Origin: Halolamina litorea
GTDB lineage: Archaea; Halobacteriota; Halobacteria; Halobacteriales; Haloferacaceae
Assembly (NCBI RefSeq): GCF_026616205.1
Contig: NZ_JANHGR010000001.1
Span: 806,001-870,000 of the forward strand
Reading direction: 5' to 3'
Length of the DNA stretch: 64,000 nt
Below the pieces are notes generated by a model. That model saw only the letters and a list, made by a program, of their open reading frames with translations, was not told the origin of the DNA and did not search any database. A program made the translations under genes and the position numbers. Shown one piece after another: positions 19,149-27,032 of this stretch. How positions within the stretch are numbered: the first letter of the stretch is position 1; the number at the start of each line of letters is the position of its first letter.

Positions 19149-19991
19149 ATGAAGCGTCCCAGCTACCGGCAGTTCGCGCTGTTCACGACGGCCCTGACCG
19201 GGAGCCTGATCGCGCTGGGTATCTACACCTCCGCGACGGGTTCCGGGCTGGCCTGCGCACAGCAGTGGCCGCTCTGTAACGACGGGCTCCTGCCACAGAC
19301 GCTCCCTGGGTTCTTCGAGTGGTTCCACCGCCTCGTGGCGATGATCACCGGCTTCGTCATCATCGGCCTCGTCGCCGCCGCGTGGCGTGGCGGACAGGAA
19401 CGCCGGACCGCACTCTACGCGACGACGGCGCTCGTGTTGCTGCCGTTCCAGATCGCGATCGGCGCGATCACGGTGACGCTCGAAGGGGCGATCCCGTGGG
19501 GTTACTCCGTGCCGACCCACGCCGCCCACCTGCTGTTCGCGCTCTCGATCTTCACCGCGCTGGTGCTCTCGACGCTGTCGGCGATGCGCGGCCACTACGA
19601 GCGCTCGGCGCTCGACCGGAGCCGCCTCGCGCTCGGGGCCACGCTGGTGCTCCTCCCGGTGAACTTCGTCGCCAGCCGCGTGACGAAAGTGGTCGAGTAC
19701 GGCCCGCCCGGGCAGGCCCTGTTCATCCTGACGGCGCTGGCCACTTTCGCCACGCTCGTCGCCGCAATCGTCTGGCTCCCCGAGACGAACTTGGCGCAGT
19801 ACCGTCCCGGCGCCGCCGTCGCCGCCGGCGCGATGTTCCTCGTGATGCTGCTCGGCCGTGACCTGGTGATCTACACCGAGGGCGCCCGCCTCGTGAACGG
19901 GCTGCTCTACCTGATCGCCTTCGCCGCCGCTGCCGTCGTCGCCTACGCCGCCCGCGGCGAGGCCGAGGACGGTCGACCGTCGCTGGCGTAA
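19149..19991 (+). CDS. ctaA: Heme A synthase (CtaA/Cox15 family)
   Basis: This 280-residue membrane protein has about eight hydrophobic segments. The first reads FALFTTALTGSLIALGIYTS and is followed by SGLACAQQWPLCNDG, with the paired cysteines typical of CtaA. Heme-binding histidines appear in WFHRLVAMITG and in PTHAAHLLFA. The enzyme oxidises heme O to heme A for terminal oxidases. Haloarchaeal CtaA proteins can be this short. The second half has fewer of the expected histidines than bacterial CtaA, so ligand assignment there is uncertain. It starts 106 bases from the divergent M24-like gene. Confidence 0.87.
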   Translation: MKRPSYRQFALFTTALTGSLIALGIYTSATGSGLACAQQWPLCNDGLLPQTLPGFFEWFHRLVAMITGFVIIGLVAAAWRGGQERRTALYATTALVLLPFQIAIGAITVTLEGAIPWGYSVPTHAAHLLFALSIFTALVLSTLSAMRGHYERSALDRSRLALGATLVLLPVNFVASRVTKVVEYGPPGQALFILTALATFATLVAAIVWLPETNLAQYRPGAAVAAGAMFLVMLLGRDLVIYTEGARLVNGLLYLIAFAAAAVVAYAARGEAEDGRPSLA

Positions 19992-20117
19992 GCGACCGAG
20001 ACGGCGGCCGCTGCTTCTTTCGCCGTCCCCTCGGCGCTACTGTTCCGTCGCCGTCGCCGCCGGCTCTCGGGGTCGGGTGCCGCAACGCTCTTGGCTTCGC
20101 CCCCGCAGCTATCGCTC

Positions 20118-20597
20118 ATGCAGCGGTCACGCCGCGCGATTCTCGCCGCCGTCCCGGTTGCGCTCGCCGGCTGTGGCCAGTCGCTTCGGGAGAACACGGT
20201 CCCGGGCGGGCTCGACATCCGGAACCGCCGGTCGGGCTCGATCACCGTCGCCGTCAGAGCCGCGGTCCGCCCCGAACTCCGAACCGAGGGGGGAAACGGC
20301 GTCGGTCAGGACAGCGCCACCTCGACGCCGGTGACGCCGCGGGACGCCGATCTGGAGCCCCCCGACAAAAGCGGCGAGTACACCGTCGCTGCTGAGTCGG
20401 CACTCGCGGTACCGAACTTCTTCAGCCGGGCCGGCCGCTGGGGGGTCGAAGCGGTGCTGAACCCCGACGCCGAGGCCGCTGCCGACCGGACCCGAATCGA
20501 ACTCTTCGCCGCGCTGCCGGGACCGACTGGTGCGGACACGCTCGTCGTGGAGGCAACGGCCGACGGGCTGACCGCCCGAGCGACGACGGTCGACTGA
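20118..20597 (+). CDS. Putative lipoprotein, unknown function
   Basis: I do not recognise this 159-residue protein. The N-terminus MQRSRRAILAAVPVALAGCG has an arginine pair, a hydrophobic stretch and a lipobox (LAGC), so it is probably a Tat-exported lipoprotein. The rest is predicted mainly beta strand (IRNRRSGSITVAVRA, RIELFAALPG, LVVEATADGLTARATTV), with a Thr/Pro/Asp-rich loop in the middle. It follows heme A synthase by 126 bases on the same strand, but a functional link is not shown. It converges with rfcL, with only three bases between the stops. Confidence 0.65.
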   Translation: MQRSRRAILAAVPVALAGCGQSLRENTVPGGLDIRNRRSGSITVAVRAAVRPELRTEGGNGVGQDSATSTPVTPRDADLEPPDKSGEYTVAAESALAVPNFFSRAGRWGVEAVLNPDAEAAADRTRIELFAALPGPTGADTLVVEATADGLTARATTVD

Positions 20598-20600
20598 GGA

Positions 20601-22043
20601 TCAGACGAAGTCCGAGAGGCCAGACTGGGAGTCGTCCTCGGTCTCCTCAGGCTCCGGTTCGGGTTCCGGTTCGGGCTCCGGCTCCGCTTCGGACGCTTCT
20701 GTCGCCGTCTCCGCGCCGTCGTCACGCTCGGGGAGGTCGCCGGCGAAGGCGCCGCCGGCGTGTTCCTCCAGTCGGTCGTCGCGCAACTCCGCGGCGTCTT
20801 CGACGATCCCCTGTACCTTGTTCGTGGACTCGCCGCTGCCGGAGATGGCCGCGAGGTCGGCCTCGTCGAACTCGAAGTACGCCGTGACGGCGACGGTCAG
20901 CTCCCGGGGCTTACAGTGGTGGATCATCGCCGAGAGGAACGGCAGCACTTCCCGACGGGCGGTCTCGATGCTCAGGCCGCCCGAGACGGCGATCTTTCGG
21001 CAGATCTCGTCGACCGTGGCGTCCGAGGAGGGCCACATCTGGGGCCGGCCGCCGTACTGGGTCCAGCCGCCGGAGGTGCCGTCCCGAGAAGCGGCGACGC
21101 CAGCGGCGACGTTGTCGGTAACGTACCGCCAGTAGGAGTAGTTCTGTGTCGCCTGCACGCGGCCGAGCCACCGGTCGGCGTTGGCGAGGAACTCGTAGGC
21201 CCGAACCGTCTCCTGTGGGTCGTACACCTTCATCACCTTGTCCTCGACCCACGCCGTCAGGTCGTCGGGCGTCTCGTCGGCGTCGTAGGCGACGTGCAGC
21301 GCGTCCTGTGCGCTCTCCTCTTCTTTGAGGATCGCGTCGAGGACGGCGAAGATGCCGACGGTGGTGTCCCGGTCGCCCGTGACCACGTCGTCGACGGTGA
21401 GGTGATCTTTCCCCTCCGCGGTCGCTTGGAGGTCCTTCACGGCCCCGCGGAGGTCGCCGGAGTTGGCGTCGGCGATGCGCTGGAGGGCGTCGCTCTCGAA
21501 GCCGATGTCCTCCTTCCGGCAGATGTCCCGCAGGACGGGGACGATCGAGCGGGCCGACACGTCGCGGAACTCGATGTCCTGACAGGCGTTTCGGAGCCCG
21601 CGGCTCATGTCGTAGAACTCGTTGGCGATGAGGACGATCGGTTGGCTCGACTCCTTGACCAGTTTCGTGATCGCCTGTGCGCCGCCGCGGTCGTAGTTGC
21701 CGTGGATGTTGTCGGCCTCGTCGACGATGACGAGTTGGCGGCCGTCCTCGCCGCTGCTGCTGCCGCCGAGGGTCGCGTTTCGCGCCGCGCGGCCGGCGAA
21801 GCGCTCGATGGCGTCGGCGGTTCGCTGGTCGGAGGCGTTGAGTTCGACCGTCTCCCAGCCCATGTCCGCCGCGAGCGCGTGGGCCGCGGAGGTCTTGCCG
21901 ACGCCGGGGCTGCCGTAGAGGATCACCGCCTCCCGGTGGTCGTCCCACGTCCGCCCCCACTCCTCGAAGGCGTCGCGGGCTTTGTTGTTCCCCCGGACCG
22001 CCGAGAGCGTGTCGGGCCGGTAGGACTCGGTCCAGTCAGCCAT
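20601..22043 (-). CDS. rfcL: Replication factor C large subunit
   Basis: RfcL is the large subunit of the clamp loader that opens PCNA at primer ends. The 480-residue protein starts MADWTESYRP, then has Walker A GSPGVGKT at about residues 44-51, Walker B VIVDEADNI near 105, and the AAA+ lid with SGDLRGAVKDLQA. The C-terminal tail is acidic and contains several Glu-Pro dipeptides, then ends QSGLSDFV. That ending fits a PCNA-interacting (PIP-like) motif. I chose the ATG at 22043 because MADWTESYRP is the usual N-terminus of archaeal RfcL. Confidence 0.95.
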   Translation of the reverse strand: MADWTESYRPDTLSAVRGNNKARDAFEEWGRTWDDHREAVILYGSPGVGKTSAAHALAADMGWETVELNASDQRTADAIERFAGRAARNATLGGSSSGEDGRQLVIVDEADNIHGNYDRGGAQAITKLVKESSQPIVLIANEFYDMSRGLRNACQDIEFRDVSARSIVPVLRDICRKEDIGFESDALQRIADANSGDLRGAVKDLQATAEGKDHLTVDDVVTGDRDTTVGIFAVLDAILKEEESAQDALHVAYDADETPDDLTAWVEDKVMKVYDPQETVRAYEFLANADRWLGRVQATQNYSYWRYVTDNVAAGVAASRDGTSGGWTQYGGRPQMWPSSDATVDEICRKIAVSGGLSIETARREVLPFLSAMIHHCKPRELTVAVTAYFEFDEADLAAISGSGESTNKVQGIVEDAAELRDDRLEEHAGGAFAGDLPERDDGAETATEASEAEPEPEPEPEPEPEETEDDSQSGLSDFV

Positions 22044-22348
22044 TACCGGAGGGAGGTGGGTAGTGCGTTTAGTGGTTGCGGAGACGGGGTGTTCGAGAGG
22101 ATTCACGCGGGGGGTTCGGTTCTGCGACGACGGCCGCTACTGTGACCGCTCTCGAAGCTTGGCCACTTGTACCGCACTGCCCCGCACAGCCCTCGAACTT
22201 CCCCAACCGGCTCACTCCCGTATGGTCGTTCGCCCCTCGCGCTGCGGCGTTGACGAGAGCTTCGCTCTCGTCTGCCAGCCGGACGTAGTCCGGCGACGCC
22301 GCCGACGCGGCACCCGCTTTGCGCCACCCCCCCGTACGGTGTCAGGAC
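22044..22348. other. 305-base spacer without a gene
   Basis: No convincing coding sequence lies between rfcL and the DUF2891 gene. The spacer contains the Y-shaped palindromic element described separately at 22244-22302. The codon pattern around it is unlike that of neighbouring genes. Confidence 0.6.
22244..22302. repeat. Y-shaped palindromic element (outer stem plus two hairpins)
   Basis: Three nested inverted repeats are visible. The outer stem pairs GCGGCGT (22244-22250) with ACGCCGC (22296-22302). Inside it, GACGAGAGC and GCTCTCGTC (22252-22260, 22264-22272) form a nine-base hairpin with a TTC loop. Next, GCCGGAC and GTCCGGC (22278-22284, 22288-22294) form a seven-base hairpin with a GTA loop. 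Every stem is perfect. The element could be a REP/MITE-like repeat or a structured RNA 5' of rfcL. Confidence 0.6.
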
Positions 22349-23422
22349 CTACGCCGCGTCGGCGTTCCGCGTCAGCGCGTACAGCACGAACGAGGAGAGC
22401 CAGTGTGAGCCCGCGTAGTCGTCGGTGAAGGCGCCGCCGAGACCCGCCTCGAAGTGGCGCTCCGCGCTCTCGGCGAGTCGCCCCGCCGTCCCGCCGTCGA
22501 CGGCGTCGGCGACCTCCGCGAGACCCCACGCCTTCGCCAGATTGAGGCCGACGAGGTGCAGCGCCATCCCGCCCTCGCCGTCGGCGCTCGCATCGACGGG
22601 CTCGAAGAAGTCGCGGTTTCGGGACTCGGAAAGGTCCGGCAGGAAGCCGTCCAGCCAGTCGTCGTACTCCGCGTCGGGGAGGACGCGGCGCATCAGGTTC
22701 GCCTCGGTCAGCGTCGGCGAGACGAAGTCCCAGCCAAGCGGTTCGTAGGCGACGGGGGCGTCCTCGTCGTCGACGTAGAACCGTCGCGCCGTCTCGGCCG
22801 CGTCGGCCGCGAGGTCATCGTCGCCGACCACGTCGGCGTAGTCCAGCACCGCCGAGAGTGCGAACGCGCTGTTGCCGTGCGTGCCGACCCGGAACGGCCG
22901 GGACTGGGGGAGGAACTCGGTCCGGACGAGGTCGGCGATACGTTCCTCCAACGGCGCGAGCATGTCGGCCCAGCGGTCGGCGCGGGGGTCGTCCCAGCGG
23001 TGGAGTTCGGCGGCGAGCCGGAGCAGCCACGCCCAGCCGTAGGGGCGCTCGAAGCCGGGGTTCTCGACGAAGTACGTGACTTCGCCGTTGACGTTCTCGG
23101 GGGTAAGCCGGGCGTCGATGCTCTCGACGATCGCGGCCTCGTCGGGGTGGTCCTCGAAGAGGCGAAGCTGCCGGACCAGCGCCCAGTGGCTGTGGACCGC
23201 CGAGTGCCAGTCGTAGCAGCCGAAGAAGACCGGGTGGTCCTCGCGCGGGCGGACGGTGTCCTCGGGGCCGTCGACGGCGCCACCGTGATGGGGGTACTCC
23301 TGTCCGACAGCCGCCAGTGGGTGGTGGGCGAGCCGCCGCAGGGCGTCGTCGTCGAGGCTGGAAACGGTGCCGTCGAGCGCCGCCTCCGGATCGAGGTCCG
23401 CGAGTGCGTCGGGGGCGTTCAT
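22349..23422 (-). CDS. DUF2891 family protein
   Basis: This 357-residue protein has the features of DUF2891: the early motif HPVFFGCYDWHSAVHSHWAL, the segment ENPGFERPYGWAWLLRLAAEL, and a helical repeat pattern resembling an (alpha/alpha)6 barrel. A conserved Trp/His-rich cleft suggests a carbohydrate-processing or hydrolytic role, but the activity is not known to me. I chose the ATG at 23422 because the family match starts within 50 residues of it. The sequence upstream overlaps the promoter region of the divergent acetyltransferase gene. Confidence 0.85.
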   Translation of the reverse strand: MNAPDALADLDPEAALDGTVSSLDDDALRRLAHHPLAAVGQEYPHHGGAVDGPEDTVRPREDHPVFFGCYDWHSAVHSHWALVRQLRLFEDHPDEAAIVESIDARLTPENVNGEVTYFVENPGFERPYGWAWLLRLAAELHRWDDPRADRWADMLAPLEERIADLVRTEFLPQSRPFRVGTHGNSAFALSAVLDYADVVGDDDLAADAAETARRFYVDDEDAPVAYEPLGWDFVSPTLTEANLMRRVLPDAEYDDWLDGFLPDLSESRNRDFFEPVDASADGEGGMALHLVGLNLAKAWGLAEVADAVDGGTAGRLAESAERHFEAGLGGAFTDDYAGSHWLSSFVLYALTRNADAA

Positions 23423-23530
23423 CGTCCGCGACTCCGCCGCCGAGCGGATGAATCGTTCGGTGGCGCGTGGCGTGCGAGCCGTTGTCGGACCCTCGGGAGG
23501 CTTTTTCACTTCCCGTGTGTGCTTTCGAAC

Positions 23531-24166
23531 ATGTTCCCCACGACGATCGAGACCGACCGGCTCAGACTGGAGCCCCGGACGCCGGAGTACGTCGACGCGC
23601 TCGACGTGTACGAGCACTGCAAGCAGGGCGCCCCAGACATCGACGAGATCACCGAGTACCTGCCGTGGGACCCCCACGCGACGCCCAACGAGTCGGCGGA
23701 GTTCCTCGAACGCGGTGTGACGGCCCGCGAGGAGCGCGAGGGGGTCGATTACGTGATCCGGCCCAAGGAAGGCGAGGATGGGGCCGGCGAGATTGCCGGC
23801 TTCGGCGGCCTCACGCTCGACTGGGACACCGACAGCGCGGAGTTAGGGACGTGGCTCCGCAAGCCGTTCTGGGGGCGGGGCTACTCGGGCGAGCGCGCGC
23901 TGGCGCTGGCCGAACTCGCCTTCGAACACCTCGACCTCGAACTGGTGACGGTGACCCTCGATGCGGACAACGAGAAGTCCGAACGGGCGATCGAGAAGTA
24001 CGTCGAACGTATGGGCGGCCGCCGCGAGGGGACGCTGCGGAACTTCCATCCCGGTGATCCGCCCGTCGACGCCGTCCGGTTCAGCGTCAGCCAGTCGGAG
24101 TACCGCGACGCCGACCCCGACCACGAGGTGGCGTTCTACGACACGAACGGCGATCCGTGGCCGTGA
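23531..24166 (+). CDS. GNAT acetyltransferase (RimJ/RimL type)
   Basis: This 211-residue protein begins TIETDRLRLEPRTPEYVDAL, the usual opening of RimJ/RimL-like GNATs that acetylate protein N-termini or small amines. The acetyl-CoA site is recognisable in LGTWLRKPFWGRGYSGERALALAEL, followed by VTVTLDADNEKSERAIEKY, the conserved C-terminal half. The substrate is unknown. It is divergent from the DUF2891 gene (108 bases apart) and convergent with a second GNAT gene 12 bases away. The two GNATs are from different subfamilies, so tandem duplication is unlikely. Confidence 0.88.
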   Translation: MFPTTIETDRLRLEPRTPEYVDALDVYEHCKQGAPDIDEITEYLPWDPHATPNESAEFLERGVTAREEREGVDYVIRPKEGEDGAGEIAGFGGLTLDWDTDSAELGTWLRKPFWGRGYSGERALALAELAFEHLDLELVTVTLDADNEKSERAIEKYVERMGGRREGTLRNFHPGDPPVDAVRFSVSQSEYRDADPDHEVAFYDTNGDPWP

Positions 24167-24178
24167 GCGCGCCCCGAC

Positions 24179-24664
24179 TCAGAGCTCCCGGGCGACCATT
24201 TCGCCCCAGTGGCCGAAGCCGTGGCGGTCGTAGAACGCCTTCGCACGCTCGTTCGCGCCGTCCACGTCGAGCACGAGGCGGTCGAGCGGGAGGTCCTGGT
24301 CCCGCGCGAAGTCGACGGCGGCCTCCATCAGGTCGTCGGCGACGCCGGTGCCGCGGTGCTCGGGGGCGACGTAGAGTTCGTTCAACACCGCCGCGTCCCA
24401 GATGAACCGGTGGCTCTCGGGGAGGACGAAGGCGTAGCCGACGACCTCGGCGTCGTCGACGACGACGGTGACACAGCGCGGGTCCGAGTCCACACACCGT
24501 CCGACCCACTCGAACCACTCCGCGCGGTAGGTTTCGTCGAGTTTCCCCTCGTACTTGGCTTCCTTGTCGTCGCCGCCGGTCCCGGCGCCGAGGCCGAGTT
24601 CGAACGCACGCTTGCAGTCCCACAGTCCAGCCTCGTCGCCGGGTTCGTACGGACGGAGCTCCAT
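24179..24664 (-). CDS. GNAT family N-acetyltransferase
   Basis: This 161-residue protein shows the canonical GNAT core. The acetyl-CoA pyrophosphate loop appears as LNELYVAPEHRGTGVADDLM, and the final strand-helix as VLDVDGANERAKAFYDRHGF. The N-terminal third begins LRPYEPGDEAGLWDCKRAF, the helix region that shapes the substrate pocket. The substrate cannot be predicted. It lies tail to tail with the RimJ-like gene and 58 bases from the membrane protein gene upstream on the same strand. Confidence 0.87.
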   Translation of the reverse strand: MELRPYEPGDEAGLWDCKRAFELGLGAGTGGDDKEAKYEGKLDETYRAEWFEWVGRCVDSDPRCVTVVVDDAEVVGYAFVLPESHRFIWDAAVLNELYVAPEHRGTGVADDLMEAAVDFARDQDLPLDRLVLDVDGANERAKAFYDRHGFGHWGEMVAREL

Positions 24665-24722
24665 GGCTCGACTGCTCCCGGCTCGCTGTTGAGGCTGTCG
24701 CTCGCCCCCCTCGGTCGCCAGC

Positions 24723-25355
24723 TCAGGCGTCGCGGGTCTGCCACGAGCGGACGCCGACGGTCGCCGCCGAGAGGACCACGAGCATGAGCTGCCAGCCCCC
24801 GGTCACGACCGGGAACACGCGCTCGACTGGCCCGTCGTCCTCCTTCCACGGCGTCGGGTCCGCACCCGTGCTGTACCGGGTGTTCTCGGTCGTCGAGGGG
24901 CGCGAGGGCTCCGGCGAAAGGTCGACGAACGTCTGGACGAGCCCCTCTGTCGTGGAGAGGTGGAGTTTGCCGTTCACCGTGTAGAACTGGTCGTGGAGCG
25001 GCCAGACCGCGTTCACGCCGTTGGTCACGAGGTCGGGGATGATCCCACCCGCGAGGAGGGCGACGACGGCGACGCCGGCGACGTAGGGAGCGTCGGCTCC
25101 CCAGCGTTCCCGGAGCCGTGAGCGGTCGAACATGCGGGCGTCGACGTACACCGCGGCGCCGAGGAGCGCCGGGAGCAGCAGCGTGTGTAGCGCCGAGCGA
25201 TGGGCGCCGGCGACCAGCGGCGCGAGGAAGGAGTCGAGGTCCGGTACCGCCGCGGCGACGAGTACGACCGCGATGGCTTTGGGCGTGAAGCGGTCGCCCA
25301 GCAGGGCGGCGCCGACGAGGCCGCCGACGGCGACGTGGACCAGCGTCGATGGCAC
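24723..25355 (-). CDS. YdjM/DUF457-type membrane-bound metal-dependent hydrolase
   Basis: This 210-residue membrane protein opens PSTLVHVAVGGLVGAALLGDR and continues AVPDLDSFLAP and SALHTLLLPALLGA. The His and Asp residues in these segments (TLVH, PDLDS, ALHTLLLP) match the metal-site pattern of the YdjM/DUF457 family. About four membrane segments are visible, plus a hydrophilic loop of about 60 residues (FYTVNGKLHLSTTEGL onward). No substrate is established for the archaeal members. It is divergent from the TatD-like hydrolase gene, with 114 bases between the starts. Confidence 0.85.
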   Translation of the reverse strand: MPSTLVHVAVGGLVGAALLGDRFTPKAIAVVLVAAAVPDLDSFLAPLVAGAHRSALHTLLLPALLGAAVYVDARMFDRSRLRERWGADAPYVAGVAVVALLAGGIIPDLVTNGVNAVWPLHDQFYTVNGKLHLSTTEGLVQTFVDLSPEPSRPSTTENTRYSTGADPTPWKEDDGPVERVFPVVTGGWQLMLVVLSAATVGVRSWQTRDA

Positions 25356-25469
25356 GTCCGTGGGTGTGTCTCACAGCGCAATAGCGCTTGCGCCGACGGC
25401 GGCCGCCACGGCTTCACCCGACTCACGGCGGAGGGGAGCGTTGAAGGCCCGTTCGCCCCGCCTACGGGT

Positions 25470-26321
25470 ATGGACGAACTCGACACGCCGGTACTCGACA
25501 ACCACCTCCACCTCGACCCCGAGCACGGCCAGGGGATGGACGCCGTCCGGGACTTCGAGCACCTCGGCGGCACCCACCTGCTCGTGTTGAACAAGCCGTC
25601 GTGGCACCTCGGGCCGGTGCCGAGCGAGCGCGCGGACTTCCACACCGCGTTCGACGCGACCATCGACGCCGTCACCGACGCCAACGGGATCCTTCCCGGC
25701 GAGGCGTGGCCCGTGCTGGGCGTGCATCCGGGTCTGATCAGCCACCTCGTGGACGAGGGCTACGAGGCCGAGGAGGCCCGGGACCTGATGCAGGAAGGCC
25801 TCGACCTCGCCGCCGAGTACGTCGCCGACGGTCGCGCGCTGGCGCTCAAAACCGGCCGCCCCCACTACGACGTGGACGACGCCGTGTGGGAGGCCTCGAA
25901 CGACGTCCTCAAACACGGCCTCGCGCTCGGCGCCGAACACGACTGCGCGGTCCAACTCCACACCGAGGCCACCAACGATCTGACCGATGTCGCCGAGTGG
26001 GCCGAGGAACGCGGGCTCCCCGCCGAGAAGGTCGTCAAGCATTACGCCGGCGGCCGGCTCGCCGGGCCGACCCCGAGCGTGATGAGCGAGAAGGCGCGGC
26101 TCCGGACTGCCGTCGAGACCGGCGAGCCGTTCCTGATGGAGACGGACTTCGTCGACGACGCCGACCGGCCGGGGGCGGTGATGGGGCCCAAGACCGTCCC
26201 GCGGCGGGTTCGGTGGCTGCTGGAGCAGGGCCACGACGACGCCGTCGCCCGTGCACACGTCGAGACGCCCGAACTGGTGTACGGAATCGACACCGTCGGG
26301 ACGCTGGACCGCGAGGAGTAG
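25470..26321 (+). CDS. TatD-related metal-dependent hydrolase (archaeal COG1099 type)
   Basis: This 283-residue TIM-barrel protein has the expected metal-binding sites: DNHLHLDP after strand 1, GVHPGLISH, AVQLHTEA, VKHYAGG and METDFVDD. The family resembles TatD deoxyribonucleases, but the archaeal branch has an insert and its substrate is not known. I chose the ATG at 25470 because HLHLDP then sits about 11 residues from the N-terminus, as usual. No export signal is seen. The DUF2150 gene follows 82 bases downstream on the same strand. Confidence 0.87.
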   Translation: MDELDTPVLDNHLHLDPEHGQGMDAVRDFEHLGGTHLLVLNKPSWHLGPVPSERADFHTAFDATIDAVTDANGILPGEAWPVLGVHPGLISHLVDEGYEAEEARDLMQEGLDLAAEYVADGRALALKTGRPHYDVDDAVWEASNDVLKHGLALGAEHDCAVQLHTEATNDLTDVAEWAEERGLPAEKVVKHYAGGRLAGPTPSVMSEKARLRTAVETGEPFLMETDFVDDADRPGAVMGPKTVPRRVRWLLEQGHDDAVARAHVETPELVYGIDTVGTLDREE

Positions 26322-26403
26322 GTCGCTCGCTGCCGGAACCGGCCGGCTCCCGGGCGGCGACCGATAGGAAAACCCTTTGCGTCGCCGGGGAGCACATAGG
26401 GGC

Positions 26404-26991
26404 ATGACCGACGACGACGACGCGGTTGAGACGTTCTATACGCAGGAACGCTGGCAGAACTGGATCGACCGACTCCGCGAGGAGGACCTCGACCTCGAGA
26501 ACGAGGACTCGGCGCGCCTGCTGATGAACCTCCAGGAGGACACCGCCATCGCGGTGGCGAAGGTGATCGAGGCCTACGAGGACGACCTCATCGGCGAGGA
26601 GCGTGCCCACGAGGAGCTCTCGGAGATGCAGGAGATCGTGCTCTCGAAGGCGCCCCTCGAGGACGAGGAGAAGTCGATGCTGCTCGAGAGCGTCCAGATG
26701 AGTCTCGAAGTCGTCTTCTACGCCGCACAGGAGTTCGTCGCCGCCGGCGCCGCCGACGAGGCGAGCGTCGAGGAGTACATCGACGCCGCCGCCGACGCCG
26801 AGGCCGAGGAGGAGGTCGACACGGCCATCGGCTACCTCGTGCAGGCCGGTACGCTCGTCATCGACGGCGAGGAGATCGACCCGGCGCTGGTCGAGGAGAT
26901 GGAGTACGGGCTCGTCGCGGAGTGGGTCAACGGGCTGGAGTCGCTGCAGAACGCGATGGCCTCCCCCGAGACCGTCGAGGAAGAGGGCTGA
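26404..26991 (+). CDS. DUF2150 family protein
   Basis: This 195-residue, very acidic protein is all-helical by composition and matches archaeal DUF2150. It contains FYTQERWQNWIDRLREEDLDLENEDSARLLMNLQEDTAIAV (shown in the family as one block), then SVQMSLEVVFYAAQEF. The function is unknown. No enzyme motif or DNA-binding fold is apparent. The ATG at 26404 is preceded by an AT-rich stretch (GATAGGAAAA) about 30 bases upstream. It is followed 41 bases later by the pilin-like surface protein pair on the same strand. Confidence 0.85.
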   Translation: MTDDDDAVETFYTQERWQNWIDRLREEDLDLENEDSARLLMNLQEDTAIAVAKVIEAYEDDLIGEERAHEELSEMQEIVLSKAPLEDEEKSMLLESVQMSLEVVFYAAQEFVAAGAADEASVEEYIDAAADAEAEEEVDTAIGYLVQAGTLVIDGEEIDPALVEEMEYGLVAEWVNGLESLQNAMASPETVEEEG

Positions 26992-27032
26992 GTACGCGCA
27001 CCTTTTTCAGCGCCCGTACCGGATAGGCGTGT

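Noticed and set aside
22044-22348. Transposon or coding remnant in the spacer before rfcL
   Set aside because: The frames are short and have no recognisable product. Only the palindromic element could be supported.
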